A stretch of 64,000 nt of DNA from Hyphomicrobiales bacterium (GTDB lineage: Bacteria > Pseudomonadota > Alphaproteobacteria > Rhizobiales > Rhizobiaceae): the NCBI GenBank assembly GCA_900466605.1, contig UBMU01000021.1, positions 62,001 to 126,000 of the forward strand. The letters are read 5' to 3'. Positions 52,874-61,675 of this stretch are shown one piece after another. The position numbers and the translations under genes are program-made. Below the pieces are notes generated by a model, which was not told the origin of the DNA, did no database searches, and saw only the letters and a list, made by a program, of their open reading frames with translations. Each line of letters opens with the position of its first letter. The first letter of the stretch is position 1.

Positions 52874-53511
52874 GGGGACGTGACCTTTGCGGAAAGCCGA
52901 CGCTCGATCCGGATGAGCACGATGTTGATCGTCGCATAGATCGCGCCGGCGATGAGGACATGGACGAGTGGATTGCCGCCCGCATAGATGCGCCCGTTCG
53001 CGACGCTCATGATTTCCGCAGTGGAAATCGCCGAAGCAAGCGAGGTCTCCTTGAAGAGAACGGTCGTACGGCCGATCAGCGGGCCGGATGCGATGCGCAG
53101 CACCTGCGGCAGCAGCACCGAGCGAACGAAGCTCCAGTAGGGAATGCCGAGCGCGCGCGCGGCCTCCGCCTGACCCGGCGGCACGCCCTCATAGGCGGCC
53201 CGGAAAATCTCGTAGTAATAGGCAGCGGCGAAGAAGGTGAACGCGACGATCGCCGCCACCATCGGCGAAACGTTCCAGCCGGCCCAAGTCGAGCCGTAGA
53301 ACGTGAGGAACAGCAGGATCAGCGGCGGTGTAGTCTGGGCAAGCCAGCTGTAGATGCGGATGACCGCCCCGCTGACACGGCGTCCGCCGACGTCGAGCAG
53401 CATGAAACCGAGCCCGATCGACACCGAAAGCACGCCGCTGACGACGAGCAACAACAGTGCCTGCCCAGTCCCCTGCAGATAAAGTATGATCGTCTGGCCA
53501 ATATCGCTCAT
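52870..53511 (-). CDS. Polar amino-acid-type ABC permease (second)
   Basis: A 213-residue HisM/GlnP-family permease with about five spans. The conserved coupling loop reads VPPGQAEAARALGIPYWSFV then LLPQVLRIASGP, followed by LFKETSLASAI. It forms a heterodimer with the permease at 54260. Its start overlaps the AroM-like gene by 4 bases, and its stop overlaps the ATPase start by 4. Confidence 0.92.
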   Translation of the reverse strand: MSDIGQTIILYLQGTGQALLLLVVSGVLSVSIGLGFMLLDVGGRRVSGAVIRIYSWLAQTTPPLILLFLTFYGSTWAGWNVSPMVAAIVAFTFFAAAYYYEIFRAAYEGVPPGQAEAARALGIPYWSFVRSVLLPQVLRIASGPLIGRTTVLFKETSLASAISTAEIMSVANGRIYAGGNPLVHVLIAGAIYATINIVLIRIERRLSAKVTSP

Positions 53512-54263
53512 GGCGCGGCCTGCCCTGCGTCCGCGGGAAGGAAGGAGAGCGCCATGCGGACGGCCGCCATCGCCGCAGACACGACGGGAACGCCGAGCCG
53601 GCGAGAAATCTCTTCGGCCACGCCGGGTCCGGTCGCTGCCCCGTAAGCCCAGATGAAGACCAGATCCGGCCGTGCCGGCAAAAGATCGTTGACGATCGCA
53701 TCGAGATCGTTGCCGCCGCCGCTGAAATGGATCGGCAGATCAGCCGCCCATGGCTGTTTTCGCCAACCTTCGAGCTGCTGGCGGCGCTGGCGATCGCCAT
53801 AGACGATGAGGCCTATGCGCGCGGACGGCATGGTACGGGCCAGCATTTCCGCCTGTCCCGCCATGGCATAGGCGGGGAAGATAACGGGACAACGCGAGCA
53901 GATATCGAGCGCCGGCAGCATTTCGGCCGCGCAGACGACGGTCAGAGCCACGCCCCGCTCTTCAAGCCGGGCAACCGCGCCGCCAAGACGGGCAGTCAGC
54001 GCCTCCCGGTCGAACCATGTGTTCATGTCGGGATGACCGACCCTGCGGTCCGCATCCGCCCGGTGATGAAGGGCGCGGATGGCGGGTGCTTCGGCACCGG
54101 CTTTCATGCCCTCCAATTCGGCTTCCGTCAGCCCGTCGAGGATATGCTCCCAGACGGGCACGAAGTTCAAGCCAAAAGCGGTGAAAAGACGCTCATGCAG
54201 AGCTTCGAGATCGGCGCGCGGACCTTGGCCGAGGCTGACGAAGCCGAGCTTCAGCGGGCTCAT
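53508..54263 (-). CDS. AroM-like protein inserted between ABC permease genes
   Basis: A 251-residue protein resembling the AroM family, related to Asp/Glu/hydantoin racemases. It starts MSPLKLGFVSLGQGPRADLE, with ILDGLTEAELEGMKAG, RVGHPDMNTWFDREALTARL, and VVCAAEMLPALDICSRCPVI containing Cys residues where racemases keep a catalytic Cys. RIGLIVYGDRQRRQQLEGW and LVFIWAYGAATGPG follow. ATG 54263 is preceded by GGAGG. It overlaps the permease genes on both sides by 4 bases, so it is translated as part of the transporter operon. A racemase of the imported substrate is a reasonable guess only. Confidence 0.75.
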   Translation of the reverse strand: MSPLKLGFVSLGQGPRADLEALHERLFTAFGLNFVPVWEHILDGLTEAELEGMKAGAEAPAIRALHHRADADRRVGHPDMNTWFDREALTARLGGAVARLEERGVALTVVCAAEMLPALDICSRCPVIFPAYAMAGQAEMLARTMPSARIGLIVYGDRQRRQQLEGWRKQPWAADLPIHFSGGGNDLDAIVNDLLPARPDLVFIWAYGAATGPGVAEEISRRLGVPVVSAAMAAVRMALSFLPADAGQAAP

Positions 54264-54937
54264 GCTTGTGCCTCCTTCAGTGCGGGCGCCAGCCGGCGCG
54301 CCATGTTCCAGCGCACGCCCTGGGCGGCGAGGCTCAGGATGCCCCCCATGAGAATATACATGAGGGCGGCGGCGATCAGGATTTCGAACGGCTGGTAGGT
54401 CATGGAAACGATTTCGTTGGCCACCGAAGTCAGCTCGGGAATGGTGATGATCGAAGCGACCGACGTGCCCTTGAGGACGAGAGTGGCATTGGAAAGGTAG
54501 GTGGGCGTGAAGATCGGCAATGCCTGCGGAAAGACGATCTGTACCCAGATGCGCCATCCCGGCAGCCCGAGCGCGCGCGCCGCTTCGATCTGGCCCGGGT
54601 CGACCGCCTGCAGGCCGGAGCGGAAGATCTCGATATTATAGGCGACGGCCGAGAGTGTGAGGCCGATCACCGCCACCGGGAGCCGCGATAGCACGATGCC
54701 AAACTGCGGCAACCCATAATAGAAGAAGAACAGGATGACGAGTGTCGGCAGAGAGCGCAGCAGAAGCGTTGCGGTATTGAGCGTCCGCGAGGCAAGCGAC
54801 ACGCGGGTCAGACCGACGACCGACAGCGGCAGTGCGATGATCGTCGACAGAACCAACGTCAGGGCCGTTAGCCACACGGTGACCCATGCTGCCTTGAGGA
54901 GAAGCGGAAGATTTTCCGCAAGATAGTTCATATCCAT
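54260..54937 (-). CDS. Polar amino-acid-type ABC permease (first)
   Basis: A 225-residue HisQ-like permease with five spans (VTVWLTALTLVLSTIIALPL, LLRSLPTLVILFFFYYGLPQ). The coupling loop is VDPGQIEAARALGLPGWRIW then IVFPQALPIFTPTYLSN, with LVLKGTSVASII. It lies 27 bases downstream of the binding-protein gene and is coupled to the AroM-like gene by an ATGA overlap. Confidence 0.92.
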   Translation of the reverse strand: MDMNYLAENLPLLLKAAWVTVWLTALTLVLSTIIALPLSVVGLTRVSLASRTLNTATLLLRSLPTLVILFFFYYGLPQFGIVLSRLPVAVIGLTLSAVAYNIEIFRSGLQAVDPGQIEAARALGLPGWRIWVQIVFPQALPIFTPTYLSNATLVLKGTSVASIITIPELTSVANEIVSMTYQPFEILIAAALMYILMGGILSLAAQGVRWNMARRLAPALKEAQA

Positions 54938-54964
54938 CTGGATGTCGTCCGCTTCCCGTCGCGA

Positions 54965-55756
54965 TCACTTGCCGTTGATCCACGTCTCTTTCAGCTTTTC
55001 GATCGTACCGTCGGCCTTCAGCCTGGTGAGGGCATCGTTGACCGCTGTCAGCAGGTCGGGCTCGTTGCGGCTGACGACGAGGCCGTGCGTATAGGGGGAT
55101 ACGTTCTCGACGACGAAGCCGGGTTCGAGCACGGTCATACCCACCTCATCACGCGCATGGAAGCGGGCGGTTAGATAGTTCATTGATACCGCATCGATGC
55201 GGCCGTTTTTGAGGTCGAGCATTTCCTCGGCAATGCCTGGATAGGTCGTGACCGAAACGTCCCCATCGAAGATCTTTCCGAGGATCGCCCCTTCCTGCCC
55301 GCCACGGACGGCGCCGATGCGGTGGCCGCGGCCCTTGTCGACAGTGGTGATTTCGCTGGTCTTCGGCACAACGAGCGTGGTGAAATTCTCGACGGTCGGC
55401 TCGGACAGATAGAGGTCCGGGGAGGCCATGCGCGCCGGTGTGCGGGCGACCGCCGAGCAGATCATGTCGAACCGCCCGGCCTTGAGACCAGGAATGGTCG
55501 CGGCAAAATCGACACGGACGAATTCGGTCTTCAGGCCGAGATCCTGGGCGATGCGCTCGCACAGCGCTACGTCAAAACCGCCCAGCGAACCATCGGAATT
55601 GACAAGAGTAAGCGGCGGCGCGTTGCCGGTGGTCGCGATCGTCAGCTGGCCCTCTTGCACGAGAGCCTGCTTGAAATCGGCCGTCAGCGCTTGGCCGGCA
55701 ACCATGAGCCCGGCAAGGGAAAGGGCGATCAGTCTGATGCGCTTCATAGTGTTCAT
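54965..55756 (-). CDS. Polar amino-acid-type ABC binding protein
   Basis: A family-3 periplasmic binding protein of about 263 residues. The signal peptide is MKRIRLIALSLAGLMVAGQA with cleavage after LTA. The mature domain shows LTIATTGNAPPLTLVNSDGS, GGFDVALCERIAQDLGLKTE, PGLKAGRFDMICSAVARTPA, VRGGQEGAILGKIF, and ends KADGTIEKLKETWINGK. Starts at 55756 (MNT) and 55747 (MKR) are both possible. GGAG fits the latter. The open frame farther upstream is not used. Operator 2 lies 112 bases upstream, so the transporter can be transcribed on its own. Confidence 0.9.
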   Translation of the reverse strand: MNTMKRIRLIALSLAGLMVAGQALTADFKQALVQEGQLTIATTGNAPPLTLVNSDGSLGGFDVALCERIAQDLGLKTEFVRVDFAATIPGLKAGRFDMICSAVARTPARMASPDLYLSEPTVENFTTLVVPKTSEITTVDKGRGHRIGAVRGGQEGAILGKIFDGDVSVTTYPGIAEEMLDLKNGRIDAVSMNYLTARFHARDEVGMTVLEPGFVVENVSPYTHGLVVSRNEPDLLTAVNDALTRLKADGTIEKLKETWINGK

Positions 55757-55867
55757 CTCCAGTTTGGCAGGCGATGAAGCCTGCCGGTTCCCTGTTTCTT
55801 GATTTTTTGCTGGCTCAGAGATGAGCCGATAATTTGCCTTCATGCCAGATTCTTTCAGCCAATGAAG

Positions 55868-55887
55868 GCATAGACAAGCGCCTATGG
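55868..55887. promoter_or_regulatory. Operator 2, CATAG-N8-CTATG
   Basis: GCATAG-acaagcgc-CTATGG has perfect 5-bp arms. It sits between the cupin stop and the binding-protein start, about 112 bases upstream of the latter. It points to an internal promoter for the amino-acid-type ABC operon. Confidence 0.65.
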
Positions 55888-55899
55888 CTGGCCTGCCGG

Positions 55900-56268
55900 T
55901 CAGTCGAAATACATCACCGGCTTTCCTACCCATCCCGGCAACTGGTCCGGCCGTGCAGGGGCGAAAATTTCCAGATAGCTGCATCCTTCAGGGCCGCAAG
56001 CAACGACACCATGGCGGGCCTGCGAAGGCACGAAGATGAAGTCACCTGCGTCCGCCTCAATTTCCTTGCCATCGACGACGATGGTGCACCGGCCCGAAAG
56101 CATAACCATCACCTGCTCGTTCGCATGCCAGTGCAGCCGGCCGTCAAAGGCGGTATCGGCCGCGTTCTCGATGAAAACAGCCGAGATGAAATCGCCGCAG
56201 ACGGCCTTGCGCACTGTGCCCGCCCGCATTCCGGCCGCGGGCGGCACCTTGTTCCAGTCGATTTTCAT
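55900..56268 (-). CDS. Cupin domain protein
   Basis: A 122-residue single-domain cupin. Motif 1 is LHWHANEQVMVMLSG with metal ligands His46, His48 and Glu51, and motif 2 is PSQARHGVV with His86. It starts 4 bases after the SDR stop, so the two are co-transcribed. Small cupins in catabolic operons act as isomerases, hydrolases or dioxygenases, and some are sensors. The specific reaction is unknown. Confidence 0.85.
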   Translation of the reverse strand: MKIDWNKVPPAAGMRAGTVRKAVCGDFISAVFIENAADTAFDGRLHWHANEQVMVMLSGRCTIVVDGKEIEADAGDFIFVPSQARHGVVACGPEGCSYLEIFAPARPDQLPGWVGKPVMYFD

Positions 56269-56272
56269 CGCG

Positions 56273-57058
56273 TCACACGCTCACGATCATGCCGCCGTCG
56301 ATGCGGATGACCGAGCCGGTGAGATATGACGCGCGGGTCGAGGCAATGAACGCGACGACATCGCCATATTCGCCCGGCTCGCCATAACGGCCGACGGGGA
56401 TGCTGGCGACAGAGGCTGCGGCGACCTGATCGACCCTGCACCCCTCACGGGCAGCCTTCTGTTCATCGAGGAAGGTGATGCGCTGCGTGGCGATGCGGCC
56501 GGGCAGCACGATATTGGTCGTGATGCCGAAGCGGCCGACTTCCGCCGCCAGCGATTTCGACCAGCCGACGAGGCTCATGCGAAGCGCGTTGGAGACGGCG
56601 AGATTGGGGATCGGCGCGATCACGCCCGAGGAGGTGGAGGTGATGATGCGACCCCAGCCGCGCTCCTTCATGCCCGGCAGCACGCTGTCGGTGATCTTGA
56701 TGACCGACAGCACCATGGACTGGAAGTTGCCGAGCCAGAGTTCAGCCTTCTGCCCTTCGGCCGGCGTCGGTGGTGGCCCGCCGGTGTTGTTGACGAGAAC
56801 GTCGACCGGACCGAGTTCCGCCTCGACACGGGTGATGTTTGGGGAAATCGCATCGAGCCTTGCGAGATCCCATTGCAAGGCAATCGCGCGGCCACCTTCG
56901 CCAGCGATGCGTGAAACCGTCGCTTCGGCCGCCTCGAGCGAAATATCGGCGACCGCAACGCGCGCACCTTCCCGCGACAGCGAAAGGGCGATCGCGCCGC
57001 CAAGGCCGCCGCCGGCGCCGAGCACCAGTGCGGTTTTATCGTTCAACCCGAAATCCAT
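56273..57058 (-). CDS. Atypical SDR oxidoreductase
   Basis: A 261-residue short-chain dehydrogenase homologue. The cofactor site is LGAGGGLGGAIAL and NNTGGPPP replaces NNAG. The active-site segment reads STSSGVIAPIPNLAVSNALR, in which the usual YxxxK Tyr and Lys are not at the expected positions. This PIPNL-xxSNALR signature is, as I recall, shared by a known SDR subgroup, so it is a family trait rather than damage. First gene of the minus-strand run, divergent from LysR, with operator 3 about 104 bases upstream. Confidence 0.85.
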   Translation of the reverse strand: MDFGLNDKTALVLGAGGGLGGAIALSLSREGARVAVADISLEAAEATVSRIAGEGGRAIALQWDLARLDAISPNITRVEAELGPVDVLVNNTGGPPPTPAEGQKAELWLGNFQSMVLSVIKITDSVLPGMKERGWGRIITSTSSGVIAPIPNLAVSNALRMSLVGWSKSLAAEVGRFGITTNIVLPGRIATQRITFLDEQKAAREGCRVDQVAAASVASIPVGRYGEPGEYGDVVAFIASTRASYLTGSVIRIDGGMIVSV

Positions 57059-57161
57059 GATTCATCCTCTCATATGGCCTATCCATCGCACGCGACGGGA
57101 AGCATGGAGAGGAGATTTCCAATAAGCGGCCGTCCTGTCTAAGTGGATTCCTTTATCCGCG

Positions 57162-57179
57162 CATAGCCGATTGCCTATA
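57162..57179. promoter_or_regulatory. Operator 3, CATAG-N8-CTATA
   Basis: CATAG-ccgattgc-CTATA has one mismatch to the dyad at the other three sites. It lies in the 299-base region between the divergent SDR and LysR starts, 104-121 bases from the SDR start and 179 from LysR. This is where a LysR protein would bind to control both. Confidence 0.65.
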
Positions 57180-57357
57180 GGTCGCCGCAAAGGGCCGGAA
57201 TTTCAATGCAAGCCGCGCGAGCGGCATGACGCCGCACCTTGCCGGCGCGCGCCATGTTACATTTGGCAATTGATGGAGCCGGCTAGATGATTAAGGTGAA
57301 CTCGCTTCGGCACGCAGGCCCGAACGTAAACTCTCAGAAAACGACGCGAGGCCTATC

Positions 57358-58290
57358 ATGCGACCCAGTGTCCGGCACCTTGAAATCTTCAGGCTATTCT
57401 CACGCGTCCTGAACGTCACTGAGACCGCCCGGATCTTGCGGATTACCCAGCCTTCCGTCAGCCAAGCGCTGAAGGATCTGGAGATGCAGCTCGGCGTAAG
57501 CCTGCTGATCCGCTCGAAAACGGGTATGAGGCTCACCTCCGCGGCGGAAGAGTTGCTGAGCTCCATGGACGGCGTGCTCGACAACATTCAGCTGCTGTCC
57601 GACCGGGCAGCCCGGCTACGCGGCGAACAGCGCAACCAGCTTTCCGTCTGCACCGTGCTGCCGCTGACTGCCGCACTTGTGCCCCATGCAATCGAGCGCG
57701 TGCGCAAAGACAAGCCCGACGTGCGCATCGTCATCGAGAGCTATTCTAGCCGCGAAGTCATCCAGCGCGTGCAGGATCGATCGGTAGATCTCGGGCTCAC
57801 TTTCCTGCCGATCGAGGTTCCAGACCTGATCCAGCATCCGCTGATGACGACCGAAATGGCCTGTCTTCTGCCGCCCGGCCATGCGTTAGCGACCAAGGAC
57901 GTCGTCACGGCCGACGATCTCCTGGAGGAGACCATCATCACATTGGGGCTGCAAGTACGGCAGGAATTCGACGTGCGCCTCGCCTTCGACCGGCCGCTTG
58001 ACGATACCCGCTTCATCACCACCAATCTTTCCACCATCGCGTCGGACATGGTGCGCCAGGGCATGGGGGTGGCGATCACCCTCCCCTACGTTCTCCAGCA
58101 TCTGGAGGGCAGCGAGGTGGTGGCCCGCCCGTTCCGGCCGCTGATCAAGCGCTCTCTCGTGGCCGTCTTCCACAACCATCCCGGCTTGTCGCCCATCGGC
58201 CGGCTATTTCTGAAACATCTCAGGGCAGAACTGCGCACCTTTGCGGAGGTCATTGGCCAATACGGCCTGACCTCGCGCATTCCAAGCTAG
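57358..58290 (+). CDS. LysR family regulator of the catabolic island (proposed)
   Basis: A 310-residue LysR protein. The HTH is HLEIFRLFSRVLNVTETARI with LRITQPSVSQALKDLEMQLG and LLIRSKTGMRLTSAAEELL. The effector domain begins near residue 90 and includes IVIESYSSREVIQRVQDRSV and MVRQGMGVAITLPYVLQHL. It is the only regulator gene between 48 and 63.5 kb. It is divergent from the SDR-cupin-ABC units and convergent with the peptide-type ABC operon (4-base overlap of the ends). The shared dyad upstream of four units is its likely target. The co-inducer is unknown. Confidence 0.9.
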   Translation: MRPSVRHLEIFRLFSRVLNVTETARILRITQPSVSQALKDLEMQLGVSLLIRSKTGMRLTSAAEELLSSMDGVLDNIQLLSDRAARLRGEQRNQLSVCTVLPLTAALVPHAIERVRKDKPDVRIVIESYSSREVIQRVQDRSVDLGLTFLPIEVPDLIQHPLMTTEMACLLPPGHALATKDVVTADDLLEETIITLGLQVRQEFDVRLAFDRPLDDTRFITTNLSTIASDMVRQGMGVAITLPYVLQHLEGSEVVARPFRPLIKRSLVAVFHNHPGLSPIGRLFLKHLRAELRTFAEVIGQYGLTSRIPS

Positions 58291-59165
58291 CGCCCGCCTG
58301 CGTTTTCGAAAATCGTTCGCAGGCCCTCGCCGAAAAGAGTGATGCCGGCGACGAGCGCGAAGATGGCGAAGCCCGGAATATTCACCAGCCAGGCTTCGAA
58401 ATAGACGAAGTCTTTTGCCTCGGCGATCATCAGCCCCCAGGAGGCGGCCGGCGGACGAATGCCGAGCCCGAGGAAGGACAGCGCCGATTCCAGCATGATC
58501 GCATGGGCCATCTCCAGTGTCGCGACGATGACAAGCGGCCCCAGCATGTTGGGCAGCACTTCCCGCAGCATGATATGCAGATCCGAAAAACCGGCCGCCC
58601 GTGCGGCCAAGACGAATTCGGCATTCTTCAGCCGCATCGCCAGGGCCCTCGACACCACGAGGAACTGATCCCACAGGAAAAAGGCGAGGATCAGCATCAT
58701 CAGGCCCAGCGAATTGCCGAACAGACCAACGAGCGCGATTGCCGCGAGCATGATCGGCAGGCTGAGACGAACCGTCAGAAGGAACACCACGAAGGCATCC
58801 GTCCGGCCGCCGCAAAAGCCGGCGGTCAAGCCCAGGCCGATGCCGAGCACGGCCGAAATCAGGATGGTGCCGAAGCCGACGGCAAGCGACATGCGGCTGC
58901 CATAGATGAGCCGGCTCAAGACATCGCGGCCGAGATGGTCGGTGCCGAGAATATGTTCCCAGCTGCCGCCGATGAAGACCGGCTTGACCAGCCGGTCGGC
59001 AAGCGACTGGTCATAGGGCGAGTGCGGGGAAATCAGCGGTGCGAAAATGGCGACCAGCACCATTAGGACGAGGATCGCACCGCCCACCCATAGCCCCGGC
59101 CGGGCAACGGGCAGCCGAAAGCGGGATAGACTCGCTTCTGCCACAGGAGAGGTGGATGCCGTCAT
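58287..59165 (-). CDS. Peptide-type ABC permease (DppC-like)
   Basis: A 292-residue permease, last gene of the second peptide-type operon. GLWVGGAILVLMVLVAIFAP is the first span. HILGTDHLGRDVLSRLIYGS is diagnostic, the coupling loop is FVLAARAAGFSDLHIMLREV then LPNMLGPLVIV, and the end has LGLGIRPPAASWGLM. It lies 4 bases after the DppB-like stop. Its 3' end overlaps the end of LysR by 4 bases. Confidence 0.92.
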   Translation of the reverse strand: MTASTSPVAEASLSRFRLPVARPGLWVGGAILVLMVLVAIFAPLISPHSPYDQSLADRLVKPVFIGGSWEHILGTDHLGRDVLSRLIYGSRMSLAVGFGTILISAVLGIGLGLTAGFCGGRTDAFVVFLLTVRLSLPIMLAAIALVGLFGNSLGLMMLILAFFLWDQFLVVSRALAMRLKNAEFVLAARAAGFSDLHIMLREVLPNMLGPLVIVATLEMAHAIMLESALSFLGLGIRPPAASWGLMIAEAKDFVYFEAWLVNIPGFAIFALVAGITLFGEGLRTIFENAGGR

Positions 59166-59169
59166 GAAA

Positions 59170-60087
59170 CTACTCCAGCCGGATGCGCGGATCGATGGCG
59201 CGGTTAACGAGGTCTGCGAAAAGCGTCAGCACGACATAGGCGGTGGAAACTGTGAGAACGGAGGCCTGCACGACCGGGTAGTCATTCTGGTTAATCGCCT
59301 CCCAGGTGAGATAGCCAATGCCGTTGATGGCGAAGATATTCTCCACGACGACGGAGCCGCCGAGCAGGAAACCGAACTGGACAGAGGCAACCGCGACGAC
59401 TGGAACGAGCGTATTGCGCAGCGCATGGCCGAAATAGATGGCGGGCAGTCGCAGCCCCTTGGCGCGGGCGGTGCGGATATAGTCGGAGGCCATGACATCG
59501 ACCATGCCCGAGCGCACGATGCGGATGATTGCCGGCATCGAATAGAAACACAGCGCCAGCGCCGGCATGGCGAGATGCTGCAGATCCGTGCCGCCGGTGA
59601 TCGGCAGCCAGCGCAGATTGAGCCCGAACAGCAGGATCAGGAGGAAACTGGTCCAGAAAATCGGCGTTGCGCCTCCGAGCAGCGCGATCAACAACACGAT
59701 ACGGTCGATGTAGGAGCCGGGACGAATCCCGGCCGCCATGCCCAGCGGGATGGCAATCGCGATGGAAAGCCCCGTCGCCAGCGCGCCGAGCTTAAGTGTC
59801 ACCGGCATGCGTTCGGCCACCAGTGCCATCACCTGCTTGCCGTAATAGAACGAAGCACCGAGATTGCCGTGCAGCGCATTCCACAGCCAGTCGGCATACT
59901 GGATATGGAGCGGTCTGTCCCAGCCATAGGTCTTGCGCAGGAACTCTACATAGTCGGCGCCGGCATTCTCGCCGGCGAGCGAAATCGCAAGGTCGCCCGA
60001 AACCTTCAGCATGACGAAGCTGATGAATGAAATGGTGAGCAGCACCATCAGCGCCATCAACGCGCGGCGGATCAAAAAGCCTTTCAT
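59170..60087 (-). CDS. Peptide-type ABC permease (DppB-like)
   Basis: A 305-residue permease. Start MKGFLIRRALMALMVLLTIS at ATG 60087 follows GGGAGGCAGGC at good spacing. The frame is open a little farther up but without need. Family features are YGWDRPLHIQYADWLWNALH then GNLGASFYYGKQV, coupling loop YIRTARAKGLRLPAIYFGHA then LRNTLVPVVA, and INGIGYLTWEAINQNDYPVV. Six spans are predicted. Thirty-four bases separate it from the binding-protein stop. Confidence 0.92.
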   Translation of the reverse strand: MKGFLIRRALMALMVLLTISFISFVMLKVSGDLAISLAGENAGADYVEFLRKTYGWDRPLHIQYADWLWNALHGNLGASFYYGKQVMALVAERMPVTLKLGALATGLSIAIAIPLGMAAGIRPGSYIDRIVLLIALLGGATPIFWTSFLLILLFGLNLRWLPITGGTDLQHLAMPALALCFYSMPAIIRIVRSGMVDVMASDYIRTARAKGLRLPAIYFGHALRNTLVPVVAVASVQFGFLLGGSVVVENIFAINGIGYLTWEAINQNDYPVVQASVLTVSTAYVVLTLFADLVNRAIDPRIRLE

Positions 60088-60121
60088 GCCTGCCTCCCAA
60101 AATCCCACGCGAAACCTGCGG

Positions 60122-61645
60122 TCATTTCCAGTGGTACTTCCAGAACTCGACGTTTTCGTCCTTCGGCACCGGCCCTTCGAGCTCGGAGGACATCACGTAG
60201 TTGATCGGCATGGTGAAGAGCGGCGCCCAATAGGCCTGGTCGGCAATGCGCTTGAATGCCATGGAGAAGGCCTGCTTTCGGCCATCGGCATCGTTTGTGC
60301 TGCCCGCCTTTTCCAGCGCTGCATCGACCTCGGTATCCCGCGATTGGTCGTCCGGTGCGCCGTTGAAATAGAACTTGGTCGGCGCCCCCGCATCCGCGAT
60401 GCCAGACGAACCGAAATCGTCGATGACGAGTGCCGCCTTACGGTCGCGCCGCTGCTGCACGACGGCCGAATATTGCTGCCAGACCAGATTGGCGCGGATG
60501 CCGACAGCGTCGAGGTAACCGACGATCGCCTCGGCCACCGGACGCGAGCGGAAGCTGTAGATATCGATATCGAAGCCATCGCTATGGCCGGCTTCGGCCA
60601 GCAGTTGCTTCGCCTTTTGCGGGTCGTAAGCATAATCTTTCACGTCCTGTTCGCAGCCGAACTGGATGGGGTTGCAGGCGCTGCGGATCGCCGCAGCTGA
60701 ACCGCCGACAAGTGTCTTAGCGATAGCTTGCCTATCGATGGCGTAGTTGATTGCCTGTCGGACCCGGACGTCCTTCAGCGGTCCATCCGGCATCGCAAGG
60801 CCGGCCGCATCCATGGTGAGGAACCCAATGCGGAATGTCGGCGCATTGACCACCGTCACCGTCGGGATGGCCGCGAGGCGTTCGGCTTGATCGGTCGGTA
60901 CGTACCAGGCCCAGTCGACACCGCCGCGCGCAAGTTCGGCAACCTGCGTATTCACGTCAGGGATTGTGCGATAGACGAGCGTCTTGATCTCGGGCTTGGA
61001 CTTCGGCCCGCCATCAAAATAATTATCGAAGCGCTCGAAGACGATGTCAGAGCCCTGCTTGCCTACGACCTTATAGGGGCCGGTCCCGATCGGCTGTTCG
61101 GAAAAGGCCTGTAGCCCGACCTTGTCACGATGACCGGCCGGCATCATCGGCACCTGGACGATGTATTGCAGGGCAAGCGGCGTCACTTTGCTGGCGTGAA
61201 ACCTTACAGTGTAATCGTCGACGACCTCCACCTTCTGGACCCAGGCGGAGGTGATCCGGTCGAACACCTTGTTCTTCGGATCGGCCGCGAAATTGAAGGT
61301 GTAGGCGACATCCCTTGCGGTGAAGGGGTCGCCGTTGTGGAACGTCACGCCCTTGCGCAAGTGCAGTTCGAGCGTCTTTTCGTCGATCCATTTCCAGTCG
61401 GTCGCCAAGAGCGGCTTCAGTTCGAAAGTCTGCGTGTCGCGGTAGATCAGGGTATCGTAGATCAGGAGGCCGAGCAGGAAACCCTCCCGCCCCGGTGCAT
61501 AGAAACGGTCGAGGCTCGGCAGTTGCGCGGCAAAGGTCGCAACCAGCGTGTCATCGGCCTTTCCGGCAAATGCTGGCGGCGCTGATAGTGTCGAAGCCGT
61601 CACGAGCGAGAGGGCGAGAGTAGCGGAAATCAGTCTAGACATCAT
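60122..61645 (-). CDS. Peptide-type ABC substrate-binding protein
   Basis: A 507-residue family-5 binding protein. Signal peptide MMSRLISATLALSLVTASTL with cleavage after AFA. Mature features are LVATFAAQLPSLDRFYAPGR, LLATDWKWIDEKTLELHLRK, GDPFTARDVAYTFNFAADPK, and AINYAIDRQAIAKTLVGGSA. A Cys pair in SACNPIQFGCEQDVKDYAYD may form a disulfide. The ligand is unknown. In this operon the two ATPases come first (D, F), then SBP, B, C, an order different from the 12-17 kb system. Confidence 0.92.
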   Translation of the reverse strand: MMSRLISATLALSLVTASTLSAPPAFAGKADDTLVATFAAQLPSLDRFYAPGREGFLLGLLIYDTLIYRDTQTFELKPLLATDWKWIDEKTLELHLRKGVTFHNGDPFTARDVAYTFNFAADPKNKVFDRITSAWVQKVEVVDDYTVRFHASKVTPLALQYIVQVPMMPAGHRDKVGLQAFSEQPIGTGPYKVVGKQGSDIVFERFDNYFDGGPKSKPEIKTLVYRTIPDVNTQVAELARGGVDWAWYVPTDQAERLAAIPTVTVVNAPTFRIGFLTMDAAGLAMPDGPLKDVRVRQAINYAIDRQAIAKTLVGGSAAAIRSACNPIQFGCEQDVKDYAYDPQKAKQLLAEAGHSDGFDIDIYSFRSRPVAEAIVGYLDAVGIRANLVWQQYSAVVQQRRDRKAALVIDDFGSSGIADAGAPTKFYFNGAPDDQSRDTEVDAALEKAGSTNDADGRKQAFSMAFKRIADQAYWAPLFTMPINYVMSSELEGPVPKDENVEFWKYHWK

Positions 61646-61675
61646 GAACTCCGGTCAATGAGAAACATTCAGGGA

